The notes: generated from the letters alone by a model not told the origin. DNA of 64,000 nt from Verrucomicrobiaceae bacterium (GCA_016713035.1 JADJPW010000006.1:458066-522065); one strand, 5' to 3'. Shown: positions 36,628-45,588, numbered from the stretch's first letter. A program made the numbers and translations.

Positions 36628-36704
36628 ACACCGCAGAGTTGGGATAACCGCAGAGATGAGTTTTGAAATGGATTTCTCTGCGGTTATCCTATCTCTCGCG
36701 GTGT
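36628..36704. repeat. Long inverted repeat (about 30-bp arms), MITE-like or bidirectional hairpin
   Basis: The inner 15 bases of each arm (36642-36656 and 36675-36689) are perfectly complementary: GGATAACCGCAGAGA with TCTCTGCGGTTATCC. Pairing extends outward to ACACCGC/GCGGTGT with one bulge and two mismatches, giving 29-30 base arms around an 18-base loop. It sits between convergent genes, so it could act as a bidirectional terminator. No T-run follows, so a small mobile repeat is equally possible. Confidence 0.65.
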
Positions 36705-36771
36705 AACCTTCTTGTCCCTAGCGGCACTGGTTTGGGCTTTAGATCGAGTTTGAGCATCAATTTCGCCCTCT

Positions 36772-39015
36772 CTACTTCTTCACCCAATCGCTGATCGGCT
36801 TGTGGCTGTGCGCGGGAGCAGCAGGTCCCAGGGTGAAGGTGATGCAGAGGCTGACGTTGCCGCTGGCAGCAGAGACGGTGGCCTTGAGCGTTTGGACGTT
36901 CTCGCCTTCGACGTCAGGGGTCGCTTTGCCGAGCTTGCGCCCGTTCTCCGGGTCGAGGGGTGGAGGAGGCGCCTCCGCGCTGAAGGTGGCGCCTTTCGGA
37001 GAGACGATGGTGGCGATGAGCTGCCGGTCGCCCTGCTTCAGAGTGGCGGTGGGGCCATCCACCGTGATCTCGATGTCCCTGGTCTGCATGCTCCAGACGA
37101 GTGGTTGGGTCTTTTTGACGGTGAGATCGTCCTGGATGACGAGGTAGGGCGAGGCACCCCGCACAACCCTGATGCCGCGATGCACCTGTTGGGCATCCTT
37201 TGGATAGGCCTTGGTCATGTCGATGATGGCGAGTCCGGCGTCGGGGGTCGATTGGGTGACGAGCACGCTGGCACGCGCATCGAGGTCTTGGTTGGCACCT
37301 CCAAAAGTGAGCGTGCTCTGGCCCCGCGTGCCTTCGAGGAAATGGTCGTAGCGCTTCCGGCGGTCCTCGGGCGCGAGCGCCACACTGCCGTCGAAACCAT
37401 TCTCCACGCCGAGTTCCTGACCCCAACGGATGCCACCGGCATCAAGCACGAAGGTGCCGATATCGAGCTGGGCATGTGGGTCGCGATTGTCTCCGCCCTT
37501 GATGGCGATGTAGAGGTCATCTCCGCCCCAGCCGCTACGCACGGTGGCAGCCATGCCGCCTGCGGTGGCGAAATCGAAGGCCTCCGGTGTGCCGTTGATC
37601 GCGGCCTGTGAATGGTAGTAAAGATAATGGCCCACTCCGCTGAAGTAAGCCGTATCGACAGCCATCTTGTCACCCGCATCAAAGGCCGGGATGCCCGGAT
37701 TGCCATGCAGACCGGCCAGCCAGGTGGTGATCCAAGGACGGAGGCCGTCACCGGCCGCATCCGCACGGAGATTGAAGGGCTGCCCGGTGGGGCCGTAAAG
37801 GTGCAAGCGGGCCAGACCCAACTGCGGAATGCCTTCCAGCATGCTGAGGCCAAAGTCCTTGCCTGAGGAACTGCGGAGCGACTGGATCACCATCGCGGCG
37901 TAATCCATCACGGCATCACCCGCCGCGATGCCCTCCGGCCAGATGCCAGCGGGGGCAAAGCGCAAAAGGCCTTCACCAAAGACCTTCGCAGCGGCATTGG
38001 CCGAGTCCTTGGCCATTTTCGGGTCATCATCGACAAAGCCGATGGCATTCAGCATGAGCGCGGAGGCAATGCGCATCTTTTGCCGAGTCACCGGAGCCGC
38101 GTTCTTCGTCGCGGGCGCTTCAGGGTTGGCGTCACTGCCTTCCGGTGCGGTGGCAAAGGCCGTGGGTGGCACGGGCTTGTCCTGGATGTGGGCGATCAGC
38201 GCGTCCACGCCCTTCTGGCGAAGGAAGGCGCGAATGTCCTCTGCTTGCTTGGCATTGAGGCCATCGCGAAACCAGTCGTAGCCGAGCGTGACGGCGATCA
38301 CCATGTCGGAGACGGACCCGGCATCGGCGGGATGCCAGTCACGGAAGTTCGTCTTGTCGCAAAGCAGGATGAGTTCGCGCACGGCACGATCCTTCCATTT
38401 CAGATCGCCATCGCCATGTTGCAGTGCGGCGAGCAGGGCCATGCGATAGATGGCGCGAGAGCCCTCGCCTGAGTCACCTTCGCCGTTGATGCGGTTTAGC
38501 TCGGGATCTTTGAGCAAATCCTCGCCGGAGGCTTTGAGCGCGGCCATGAGCCTGGTCAGCGCGGGATCCTGGGTGATTTGATTCTTGATCGCCGCCCAGC
38601 CGGCCGCGTTTTGGATCAGACGCGGGCGTACCTTCGCGATGCCGCTGAGGTAATCATTCGCCGACGGTGCCTTGAACTTGGCGGCAGGCAAAACGGTGAT
38701 CTGAGGCCGCGGCGGCGCGGTCTTTCCCGCGCCTTCTCCAGATGCAGGCGCAGCGGCCTGCATCGCCGCGTAGCGTGTCTTCGCATACTCCAAGTCCGCC
38801 GGGCTCAGACTGGCGATCGGCACATCGTATTCCATGCCGCTCCTCATCTTGATCTTCACGCTGCGTGCGGCGGTATCCACGGAGACCAGCGTGGCCTCGA
38901 TTGCCTTGCCCGCCGTGTTGGTCCACTGACGATATTCCTCCGCAAGCTGGGCCAACGACGTTCCGACGATGAAATAACTAGCAAGGAGGAAGGCGGGAAG
39001 TTGGCAAAGCTTCAT
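36772..39015 (-). CDS. Secreted heparinase II/III-like protein with N-terminal SHD1-like domain
   Basis: The ATG at 39015 begins a signal peptide (MKLCQLPAFLLASYFIVGTS, cleavage near LAQ), giving 747 residues; longer in-frame starts lack this. Residues of about 25-80 resemble an SHD1 domain (YRQWTNTAGKAIEATLVSVD ending VPIASLSPADLEYAK), a module common in Verrucomicrobiota. The middle (about 150-450) is an alpha-helical toroid-like region (GYDWFRDGLNAKQAEDIRAF; IWPEGIAAGDAVMDYAAMVI), and the C-terminal half is beta-rich as in heparinase II/III lyases. Probable polysaccharide lyase, periplasmic or secreted; the substrate is unknown. Confidence 0.75.
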   Translation of the reverse strand: MKLCQLPAFLLASYFIVGTSLAQLAEEYRQWTNTAGKAIEATLVSVDTAARSVKIKMRSGMEYDVPIASLSPADLEYAKTRYAAMQAAAPASGEGAGKTAPPRPQITVLPAAKFKAPSANDYLSGIAKVRPRLIQNAAGWAAIKNQITQDPALTRLMAALKASGEDLLKDPELNRINGEGDSGEGSRAIYRMALLAALQHGDGDLKWKDRAVRELILLCDKTNFRDWHPADAGSVSDMVIAVTLGYDWFRDGLNAKQAEDIRAFLRQKGVDALIAHIQDKPVPPTAFATAPEGSDANPEAPATKNAAPVTRQKMRIASALMLNAIGFVDDDPKMAKDSANAAAKVFGEGLLRFAPAGIWPEGIAAGDAVMDYAAMVIQSLRSSSGKDFGLSMLEGIPQLGLARLHLYGPTGQPFNLRADAAGDGLRPWITTWLAGLHGNPGIPAFDAGDKMAVDTAYFSGVGHYLYYHSQAAINGTPEAFDFATAGGMAATVRSGWGGDDLYIAIKGGDNRDPHAQLDIGTFVLDAGGIRWGQELGVENGFDGSVALAPEDRRKRYDHFLEGTRGQSTLTFGGANQDLDARASVLVTQSTPDAGLAIIDMTKAYPKDAQQVHRGIRVVRGASPYLVIQDDLTVKKTQPLVWSMQTRDIEITVDGPTATLKQGDRQLIATIVSPKGATFSAEAPPPPLDPENGRKLGKATPDVEGENVQTLKATVSAASGNVSLCITFTLGPAAPAHSHKPISDWVKK

Positions 39016-39121
39016 GGAAGAGGTCGAAAGACGCCCCGCAGATGCTCTCGCACCACCCGCATGGTCAAGAGTGAATATCCAGCCGCGCGGAGCAAAGCTG
39101 CATGAGGCGGTTTGGCCGCCC

Positions 39122-39913
39122 TCAAGCCTCCCTATCACGATGCGTCACGGAGCAGATGCCTTTTTTGCTGGGGGATTGGATGAAGGCGAGCAGGTGGGCG
39201 GCTTTTTCCGGCCATTCGTGGGTGGCGGCCTCGGCGAGGGCCTGGGTGAGGTTTCTGCCGGAGCAGAAGAGTAGATGAAACAGGCGCTTGATGGCGGCGC
39301 GGTCGGCGGCGGTGAAGCCCTGGCGCTTCAGGCCGATCACATTGAGACCGGACATGCGGTTCAGTCGGTTCACGGAGCTGTAGGGCGGCACGTCCTTGCT
39401 GATGCTGCTATGGCCCTGCACCAGAGAAAAGTCGCCAATGCGGATGAACTGATGAAAGCCCGCTCCACCGCCGACGAAGCAGTGGCTGCCCAGATGTGTG
39501 TGACCAGCGAAAAGCACGGCATTGGCCACGGCGTTGTGATTCCCCACCTGCACATCATGGGCGAAGTGGACGTTGGCCATGATGAAATTGTCATCGCCGA
39601 TCTGGGTGCTGCTGCCGGGCTTGGAGCCACGGTGGATGGTGCATTGCTCCCGGATCACATTGTTGGTGCCAATGAGGACGCTGCTAAGCGTGGCGGGATC
39701 AAAGGACAAATCCTGCGGCAGTTCGCCAATGATCGTCGCCCGCCCGATGCGGGTGCCGCTGCCGATGGTGGTGTCCCCCAGCACATGCGCATGCGCCCCG
39801 ATGACGACACCGGCCGCGAGTTTGACCGGCCCCTCGATCAAGGCATAGGCCCCGATGCAGACACTGGAGTCGATTTGAGCGAGCGGATCGATCAGTGCGG
39901 TGGCATGAATCAT
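39122..39913 (-). CDS. lpxA: Acyl-[ACP]--UDP-N-acetylglucosamine O-acyltransferase
   Basis: LpxA performs the first step of lipid A synthesis, in the cytoplasm. I chose the ATG at 39913 because MIHATALIDPLAQIDSSVCI matches the normal LpxA N-terminus, giving 263 residues. The left-handed beta-helix hexapeptides continue through VVIGAHAHVLGDTTIGSGTR. The catalytic-His region is FIMANVHFAHDVQVGNHNAV, and GGGAGFHQFIRIGDFSLVQG is also typical. The C-terminal helical part is present (AAIKRLFHLLFCSGRNLTQA). The other lpx genes are not adjacent. It supports a Gram-negative outer membrane. Confidence 0.94.
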   Translation of the reverse strand: MIHATALIDPLAQIDSSVCIGAYALIEGPVKLAAGVVIGAHAHVLGDTTIGSGTRIGRATIIGELPQDLSFDPATLSSVLIGTNNVIREQCTIHRGSKPGSSTQIGDDNFIMANVHFAHDVQVGNHNAVANAVLFAGHTHLGSHCFVGGGAGFHQFIRIGDFSLVQGHSSISKDVPPYSSVNRLNRMSGLNVIGLKRQGFTAADRAAIKRLFHLLFCSGRNLTQALAEAATHEWPEKAAHLLAFIQSPSKKGICSVTHRDREA

Positions 39914-40015
39914 GTCGCACTCCATGGGCGAGCTAGTGACCATTAGCAAACGGCCTCTTTGCGGGCAGAGTTCCCCCGATTCCCACCAAAACGAACCGTG
40001 CGGACGCCGAAGACT

Positions 40016-40427
40016 TCACCCAGGGCTTCGCTCAGGCGCTGTGTGGAAGGTCAGTTTTTGCTTCAAGCGCTGCAAGGCGTGGAGGCAGGAATTGAAAGTT
40101 TTGCCCAGAGGGGAGAACCAAGAGTCCTCGTAGTGATGAATGGCAAAGGAGTCCGAGGCGGCGGCGGTTTTCCGGGAGGCGCTCTGCGGGTGGTGATGCG
40201 TAAAAGGCCTCATGCGAAAGCACTGTGATGTCGTCATGGTCGAGGGAATAAGCCTCCACCGCAGCATCTAGTTTGGCTATGGCCATGCGGATGACATAAG
40301 TCGCATGAAATTCGAGGCAGCGACGAGGTCGGTAGTCTGAGACCATGCGGCTCATGAGCTCCAACCACAATGGATGGTCCGGTGGTGGGGCGATGAGGGC
40401 ATTGATGATGAAGTCTCTTCCACGCAT
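40016..40427 (-). pseudogene. Remnant of a GT32-like glycosyltransferase (N-terminus missing, frame broken)
   Basis: One frame reads DFIINALIAPPPDHPLWLEL and later DDITVLSHEAFYASPPAERL, matching the C-terminal half of capsular/GT32-type glycosyltransferases. Then another frame supplies the expected ending SDSFAIHHYEDSWFSPLGKT and stops at 40016. The break lies near 40165-40190. The N-terminal half with the DxD motif is absent, since the pseudouridine synthase gene ends only 33 bases upstream. So this is probably a true truncated remnant, whatever the cause of the frame break. Confidence 0.6.
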
Positions 40428-40460
40428 GATGCGCCCGATGCCCTAGGCCGTGGTGGTGTG

Positions 40461-41198
40461 TTAAGGCTGGGGCTCGCGTGTTCTCAGCACTTCGTGCTTG
40501 GTGAGCTCGCGCCATTGGCCTTTGGGGAGGTTTCCCAGTGCTAAGGAACCAATTTTCACACGGACGAGCCGCAGCACCTCGATGCCAAATACCTCGAGCA
40601 TGCGGCGGATGTGTCGGTTGCGGCCTTCATCGAGGGTGAATTCGAGCCAGGTGTTCTTTTCACCGGTGCGGAGGATTTTCACGTCTTTGGCGCTGAGGTG
40701 CTCGCCTTCGTCATCGATGCCTCTTTGGAGCTGTGCGAGGCGTTTGGCATCCACGGTGCCGCTGACGTGCACATGGTAGGTTTTATGCAGATGCGTATCG
40801 GGATTGGTGATGGTGTCTGCCCAGGCGTTGTCGTTGGTGAAGAGCAGCAGGCCTTCACTGGCCTTATCCAAGCGACCAACGGGTGAGAGGTGGGGAAGGC
40901 GAGAGTGCTCAAAGCACGAAAAAACGGTCTCACGCCCCTGCTCATCGGAGGCGCTGGTGATGAGGCCATGGGGCTTGTTGAGCATGACGTAGATACGTGG
41001 GGCTTGATTGATACTGACGTCATCCATGACGATGACGTCTTTTCCGAGCAGCACGGGGAACTCCGGATTTTTGCGCACGGTGCGGTTCACGCTGACTTTG
41101 CCCGTTCGGATGAGTTCGGAGGCTCGGCTGCGGGAGCAGTAGCCCAGCTTGGACATGGCACGAGCTAGGCCGGTGCGGACAGGGGTGGGTGGAGGCAT
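40461..41198 (-). CDS. rRNA pseudouridine synthase, RsuA/RluB/RluE/RluF family
   Basis: The 245-residue protein has an N-terminal S4 RNA-binding domain (MSKLGYCSRSRASELIRTGK with VSVNRTVRKNPEFPV). The synthase domain follows with the catalytic Asp in VGRLDKASEGLLLFTND and the end motif EGRNRHIRRMLEVFGIEVLR. It isomerises a specific uridine in rRNA; by-eye motifs do not settle which family member or rRNA site it is, so no symbol is given. It lies in a minus-strand run with serC and the acyltransferase-like gene. Confidence 0.92.
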   Translation of the reverse strand: MPPPTPVRTGLARAMSKLGYCSRSRASELIRTGKVSVNRTVRKNPEFPVLLGKDVIVMDDVSINQAPRIYVMLNKPHGLITSASDEQGRETVFSCFEHSRLPHLSPVGRLDKASEGLLLFTNDNAWADTITNPDTHLHKTYHVHVSGTVDAKRLAQLQRGIDDEGEHLSAKDVKILRTGEKNTWLEFTLDEGRNRHIRRMLEVFGIEVLRLVRVKIGSLALGNLPKGQWRELTKHEVLRTREPQP

Positions 41199-41275
41199 GT
41201 GCCGCTCATCTCGCCCTGGAAGGGGTGAAATACCACCTGCAAATGGATCCGTTGCAGCGCCAGCTCCTGGTCGGA

Positions 41276-41938
41276 TTAGGGCAGGGCTTCTTCCCGGCCA
41301 GTGGCAGGTGGAGCCTGGTTGGAAGCTGGGGAAAGCTCCGGCGCATCCTGTCTGCGAGATTCTTGTATGGCAGAGCTAGTGGTGCGAGACAGGTCGAAAA
41401 GTAGAAAATGACGCGCTTCGCCTTGGATGACCGCTTCATCGATCACCATGGCCCCGATGCGGCGGTAGAGAGGCAGGATCTTGGTGGCGGTGGTGGCTAG
41501 GGCATGGGTGAAACCCTCGGCGCGGAGTTCTGCGAAAACTTCCTTCCAAAAGTCGAGGATTCCCGGCAGCGAATGCCCCTGGATGACAAATAGGGCCAAG
41601 AACTCGCAGACTTGCCCCTTCGCTGCATAGGGTGCCAATTCTGGCGGGACCTTAAACCCAAAAGCGGCGCTTTGCAGTTCCCTGAGCTTGACGTTGACGG
41701 CGACCCCGGCGTCGAAACGCTCTCCCGTATAGCGTCCCCAGATCATTTGGTCTTCATAGGGCACACGGGTGCGGAGTCGGCGATTGGGCGTATCCCATTC
41801 CCAGAGGGTCTGGATCAGCCTGTTGTGGGTCGCGTGCTCAAAACCACGGTAAAAAAACTGCTCAAAGGACTCGCGCACCGCTGGATCACTGGCGTTCAGG
41901 CGGCGGGACTTGCGTTCGGATTTGGCGCTGCTAGCCAC
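41276..41938 (-). CDS. GNAT-like acyltransferase, function unknown
   Basis: The 220-residue protein starts 6 bases after the serC stop, so the two are probably co-transcribed. The centre and end resemble an N-acyltransferase fold (CEFLALFVIQGHSLPGILDF; HALATTATKILPLYRRIGAM), akin to FeeM/autoinducer-synthase-like GNAT proteins. The classic acetyl-CoA loop is not obvious. The last 30 residues are disordered-looking. I do not recognise a specific substrate. Confidence 0.6.
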   Translation of the reverse strand: MASSAKSERKSRRLNASDPAVRESFEQFFYRGFEHATHNRLIQTLWEWDTPNRRLRTRVPYEDQMIWGRYTGERFDAGVAVNVKLRELQSAAFGFKVPPELAPYAAKGQVCEFLALFVIQGHSLPGILDFWKEVFAELRAEGFTHALATTATKILPLYRRIGAMVIDEAVIQGEARHFLLFDLSRTTSSAIQESRRQDAPELSPASNQAPPATGREEALP

Positions 41939-41944
41939 GGTAAG

Positions 41945-43036
41945 TTAGGTTTTGTCCCGCGAAAAATCCTGCATGAAGCAGGCCAGGGTTTGGGCAGAAT
42001 CGAGCGTCACCGCATTGTAGATGGAAGCACGCAGGCCGCCGATGGACCTGTGTCCTTCCAAACCACAGATGCCGAGCTTTGCCGCGGCATGGGTGAACTC
42101 CTGTTCCATGTCGTGAGTGGAAAGATTGAAGACCACATTCATCAAGGACCTGTCTCCGGCAGCCGCACGTCCCGAATAAAATCCTTCGCTGCCATCAATC
42201 ACATCGTAGAGCAGCTTTGCTTTGGCCTGGTTGATCTCGGCCATGCGCTCCAGTCCACCGATGTCCTGCTTTAACCAACGGGCCACCAGCATGGTCACAT
42301 AAATCGCAAAAACAGGCGGTGTGTTGTAGATGCTGTGCGCAGCCGCATGCAGGCGGTAATCCAGCATGGAAGGAAGTCCATGCGGAGTGGCCTGCACGAT
42401 GTCGTCCCGCACCAGCACGACGGTGACACCGGCTGGACCGAGGTTTTTCTGGGCGTGGGCGTAGAGGATAGCGAAGCGCTGGGGATCCACCGGACGGCTC
42501 AGAAAGTCCGAAGACATGTCGCAGACTCGCAGGACGCTGTCGTGACCGAGAGTGCGGTGAAACTGCATGCCCTCCACCGTTTCGTTCGAGATGTAATGGA
42601 AATACGTGCTGTCGGGGGATGCCGCCAATTCAGTGTCCGTGGGCAGTCGGCGGAATCCTTCGGATTCGCCGGACCAAAGCACCTTGACGGGGCCTTCGCG
42701 TTGGGCCTCGGGAATCGACTTCCCGCTCCAGTAGCCGGTGTGCAGGTATTCGGCCGGAGTAGTGGCCCCGCGCAAGAGAGTCATGGGCACCTGGCTGAAT
42801 TGTTGGGTTCCACCTCCTTGGAGGAAAAGGACGTGATAATTGTCGGGCAGATTGAGTAACTGCCGAAAATGATCCTCTGCTTCTGCGACGACATCGCGGA
42901 ACCAAGTGGAACGATGGCTGATGCCGAGAATGGAAACGCCTGCTTCGGGGATTTCGTGAAGTGCCTCCCTTGTAGTTTCCAGGACGGAAAGGGGCAGTGC
43001 CCCTGGGCCTGCGGAAAAATTGTGAGAAAAGCGCAT
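41945..43036 (-). CDS. serC: Phosphoserine aminotransferase
   Basis: SerC is a PLP enzyme of serine synthesis that also acts in pyridoxal phosphate synthesis. I chose the ATG at 43036 (MRFSHNFSAGPGALPLSVLE), giving 363 residues; the FSAGPG motif belongs near the N-terminus. Visible are ISHRSTWFRDVVAEAEDHFR, FLQGGGTQQFSQVPMTLL, and the PLP-lysine segment YAHAQKNLGPAGVTVVLVRD. The C-terminal GHRSIGGLRASIYNAVTLDS is canonical. It is divergent from cdd, and the 178-base gap holds a C9 run near 43160. Confidence 0.95.
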   Translation of the reverse strand: MRFSHNFSAGPGALPLSVLETTREALHEIPEAGVSILGISHRSTWFRDVVAEAEDHFRQLLNLPDNYHVLFLQGGGTQQFSQVPMTLLRGATTPAEYLHTGYWSGKSIPEAQREGPVKVLWSGESEGFRRLPTDTELAASPDSTYFHYISNETVEGMQFHRTLGHDSVLRVCDMSSDFLSRPVDPQRFAILYAHAQKNLGPAGVTVVLVRDDIVQATPHGLPSMLDYRLHAAAHSIYNTPPVFAIYVTMLVARWLKQDIGGLERMAEINQAKAKLLYDVIDGSEGFYSGRAAAGDRSLMNVVFNLSTHDMEQEFTHAAAKLGICGLEGHRSIGGLRASIYNAVTLDSAQTLACFMQDFSRDKT

Positions 43037-43214
43037 TCGCTCAACTAGAGTGCTGTACAAGGCATTTACAAATACCTTATGGGGAAACCGCATAAGTAGA
43101 GAAACTCAAATACTGCTCAACGCCGCTCAGTTAAGGCGCTAACTCGATATTTTGCCCCCCCCGCGCCGTTTATTGCAAAGCACTGTAGTTTGGCATGCTT
43201 TCTTGGATTGCAGA

Positions 43215-43628
43215 ATGGCGCTGCTCGCGAAGACTGCGGATATGGATGATCTGAATGCTCTGATGGATCGTGCTCGTGTCGTGGCGGCGCGGGCTTATGC
43301 GCCGTACTCGCGTTTCCAAGTGGGGTGCGCGCTGCGGACGGTGGCCGGAGGTCTCTATGTGGGCTGCAATGTGGAAAATGCTAGTTACGGTCTGACGATC
43401 TGTGCGGAGCGGAATGCTGTTTTCGCTGCCGTGTCGGCTGAGGGGCAGGGGATGCGCATCGCGCAGCTCGCGGTGATCGCGCTAGGGCATGAGTTCCCGC
43501 CTTGTGGTGCGTGTCGGCAGGTGATCGCAGAATTTTCACAGGCTGAGAGCGAGGTCGCTTTTTTTCAAAATGGTGGTCTCGTGTCCAAATCCATCGCCGA
43601 ACTCCTTCCTTCCGCCTTCCAGCTATGA
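43215..43628 (+). CDS. cdd: Cytidine deaminase
   Basis: Zinc-dependent deamination of cytidine or deoxycytidine in pyrimidine salvage. I chose the ATG at 43215 (MALLAKTADMDDLNALMDRA), giving 137 residues; an ATG at 43242 is also possible. Active-site motifs are clear: NVENASYGLTICAERNAVFA (the C-A-E catalytic segment) and PPCGACRQVIAEFS (two zinc Cys). The length is that of the homotetrameric type. Its stop overlaps the start of the mutarotase gene (ATGA), so the two are coupled. Confidence 0.94.
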   Translation: MALLAKTADMDDLNALMDRARVVAARAYAPYSRFQVGCALRTVAGGLYVGCNVENASYGLTICAERNAVFAAVSAEGQGMRIAQLAVIALGHEFPPCGACRQVIAEFSQAESEVAFFQNGGLVSKSIAELLPSAFQL

Positions 43629-44542
43629 AATTGCCCCCCAGCGTCCAAATCATCGATCATCACGAAAATTATCCCATCATTGAGGTACAGCACCGGGAGG
43701 CGACGGGGCGGATCGCGCTGCATGGTGGCCATGTGCTGGAGTGGATGCCTGCGCATAGTGATCCGGTGCTCTATATGAGTCCGCAGGCGGTTTTAGAACA
43801 TGGGAAGCCAATCCGTGGGGGTATCCCTGTGTGCTGGCCGTGGTTCGGGCCGCATGCGGATAGCGCCAAGCCTGCGCACGGCTTTGTCCGCACTCAAATG
43901 TGGGAGCTGGATCGGGTGCGGGAGACGCCGGAGCGTGTCGATCTGGTGCTGCGGATCGCAGATTCATCGGAGTCACGTGAGATGTGGCCGTTTTCCTTTG
44001 AGGCACGTCTTTTCATCAGCATGGGGCTGGAGCTAGAGGTGGCGCTGGAGCTGACCAATACGGATCGCAGGCCGTGGAGCTTCACGGGGGCGCTGCATAG
44101 TTACTTCATCGTCGGTGATGTGCGGCAGATCAGTCTGCACGGCTTGCACGGGACTCAGTATGTCGAGGGGCGACTTTCGCCGGAAAAACGACCTCAGAGT
44201 GGCCCGGTGCTCATCGATCAGGAGGTGGATCGTCTATATGCCAGTGATGCCACGGTGATCGTGAATGATCCGGTCATGGCCCGTGAACTGCGGATCGAGA
44301 AGAGTGGTAGTCTGAGCACGGTGGTGTGGAATCCCTGGATCGAGAAGTCCACACGCCTGGCAGATCTGCCGGATGATGCGTATCCAGAGTTTGTCTGCGT
44401 CGAGACGACCAATGCAGGTGAGGATAGCATCACACTGGCTCCAGATGAGTCACACCTGCTTTTCACACGCATTTGTGTCCGCTCACTGAAGGAGGAGGCT
44501 CTGCCAGAGCCGATGCTGCCGGAGAGTGGCCTATTTGCCTGA
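43625..44542 (+). CDS. D-hexose-6-phosphate mutarotase-like protein (YeaD family)
   Basis: The 305-residue protein belongs to the aldose-1-epimerase-like family that interconverts anomers of hexose-6-phosphates. Motifs include GRIALHGGHVLEWMPAHSDP, GKPIRGGIPVCWPWFGPHAD and AHGFVRTQMWELDRV near the start, with the active-site His in AHGF. Later ALHSYFIVGDVRQISLHGL and VVWNPWIEKSTRLADLPDDA match the family. It overlaps cdd by four bases. Confidence 0.9.
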   Translation: MKLPPSVQIIDHHENYPIIEVQHREATGRIALHGGHVLEWMPAHSDPVLYMSPQAVLEHGKPIRGGIPVCWPWFGPHADSAKPAHGFVRTQMWELDRVRETPERVDLVLRIADSSESREMWPFSFEARLFISMGLELEVALELTNTDRRPWSFTGALHSYFIVGDVRQISLHGLHGTQYVEGRLSPEKRPQSGPVLIDQEVDRLYASDATVIVNDPVMARELRIEKSGSLSTVVWNPWIEKSTRLADLPDDAYPEFVCVETTNAGEDSITLAPDESHLLFTRICVRSLKEEALPEPMLPESGLFA

Positions 44543-44631
44543 TCGGTGCCTCTTTGGGCAAAGCTTGTCGTTGGACACAGAAGCTCCTTCTTGACCGGTA
44601 CGGGCGGAGCGGGCATACCTGGGGCTTCGAT

Positions 44632-45588
44632 ATGAAATCCACTTTGTGTTCTCTTTTTCTCGCGGTGACGGGCGTGCTTTTTGCGCAGGATGCTGCACCG
44701 CCTGTGGCGGAGAATTCAAATACCATCGAGTTCAAAGATGGCGACCGGCTGGTGCTGATCGGCAACACGGTGTTTGAGCGTGAGCAGCGCTACGCATCCT
44801 TTGAGCCACGGCTGGCGCTAGCGCTGGGGGATGTGAAGGTGAGTGTGCGAAATCTCGCGTGGAGTGGGGATACGGTCTTTGGGCATGCGCGGTCGTATTT
44901 CGGGCCACCGGAGGAGGGTCTGCAGCGCCTCAGCGGACATATCGAGATGCTGAAGCCGACGGTAGTGATGCTGTGTTACGGCTCTGAGTTGGCTTTTGAG
45001 AAGCTAGTGGGACTGCCGGACTTCCTCAGTGGCTATCGCAGCCTCATCGAGATGCTCCGGGCGAAATCCCCTGGCGTGCGTGTGGTCGTGGTGGCTCCGC
45101 CGCCGCTGGAGAACCTGCCCCCGCCGTTGCCTGATCTGACGACGGAGAATAAAAATCTCTCCAGCCTGCGTGATGCACTGCGGAAGTTCTCCTTGGCGCA
45201 GAACACGGCCTTTCTCGATCTTTTTGAGCTGATGGGCGGGCTACCAAAACCGGGCTCGACGGCGAAGCTGCTCACCGAGAATGGGGTGCATTACACCCGT
45301 GAAGGATATGAGAAGATGGGGGAGAAGCTGGTGATCGGACTGGGGCTGAAGGCGGCAGATGCGCCACCGACGGCCATCGAGAGTCTGCGTGTGGCTGTGC
45401 TGGCGAAGGATACGCTGTTCTTCAATCGCTGGCGTCCGCAGAATGAGACCTACCTCTTCGGATTCCGTAAACATGAGCAAGGCCAGAACGCTAAAGAGAT
45501 CCCGATGTTCGATCCGCTCATCGCAGAGGGGGACAAAAGTATCCAGAAGCTCAAAGCGGAGGCTTTGAAGCAGATGAGCAGGCCTTGA
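44632..45588 (+). CDS. Secreted SGNH/GDSL-hydrolase-fold protein
   Basis: The ATG at 44632 opens a signal peptide (MKSTLCSLFLAVTGVLFAQD), 318 residues. The fold is shown by GDRLVLIGNTVFEREQRYAS (block I), NLAWSGDTV (block II), VVMLCYGSELAFEK (block III) and ENGVHYTREGYEKMGEKLVI (block V with the His). Block I reads GNT rather than GDS, so the usual nucleophilic Ser is missing at that place; this variant also occurs in PVC sequences. Hydrolase activity is therefore uncertain. The 3' end overlaps the convergent glycerate kinase gene by 38 bases. Confidence 0.78.
   Translation: MKSTLCSLFLAVTGVLFAQDAAPPVAENSNTIEFKDGDRLVLIGNTVFEREQRYASFEPRLALALGDVKVSVRNLAWSGDTVFGHARSYFGPPEEGLQRLSGHIEMLKPTVVMLCYGSELAFEKLVGLPDFLSGYRSLIEMLRAKSPGVRVVVVAPPPLENLPPPLPDLTTENKNLSSLRDALRKFSLAQNTAFLDLFELMGGLPKPGSTAKLLTENGVHYTREGYEKMGEKLVIGLGLKAADAPPTAIESLRVAVLAKDTLFFNRWRPQNETYLFGFRKHEQGQNAKEIPMFDPLIAEGDKSIQKLKAEALKQMSRP

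Larger units (their letters stand above)
36394..36771. other. Repeat-rich intergenic region between convergent genes
   Basis: This region separates the GNAT gene (+) and the heparinase-like gene (-). It holds the second 23-base hairpin repeat (36531-36553) and a long imperfect inverted repeat (36628-36704), both listed separately. No gene is supported here. Confidence 0.6.
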
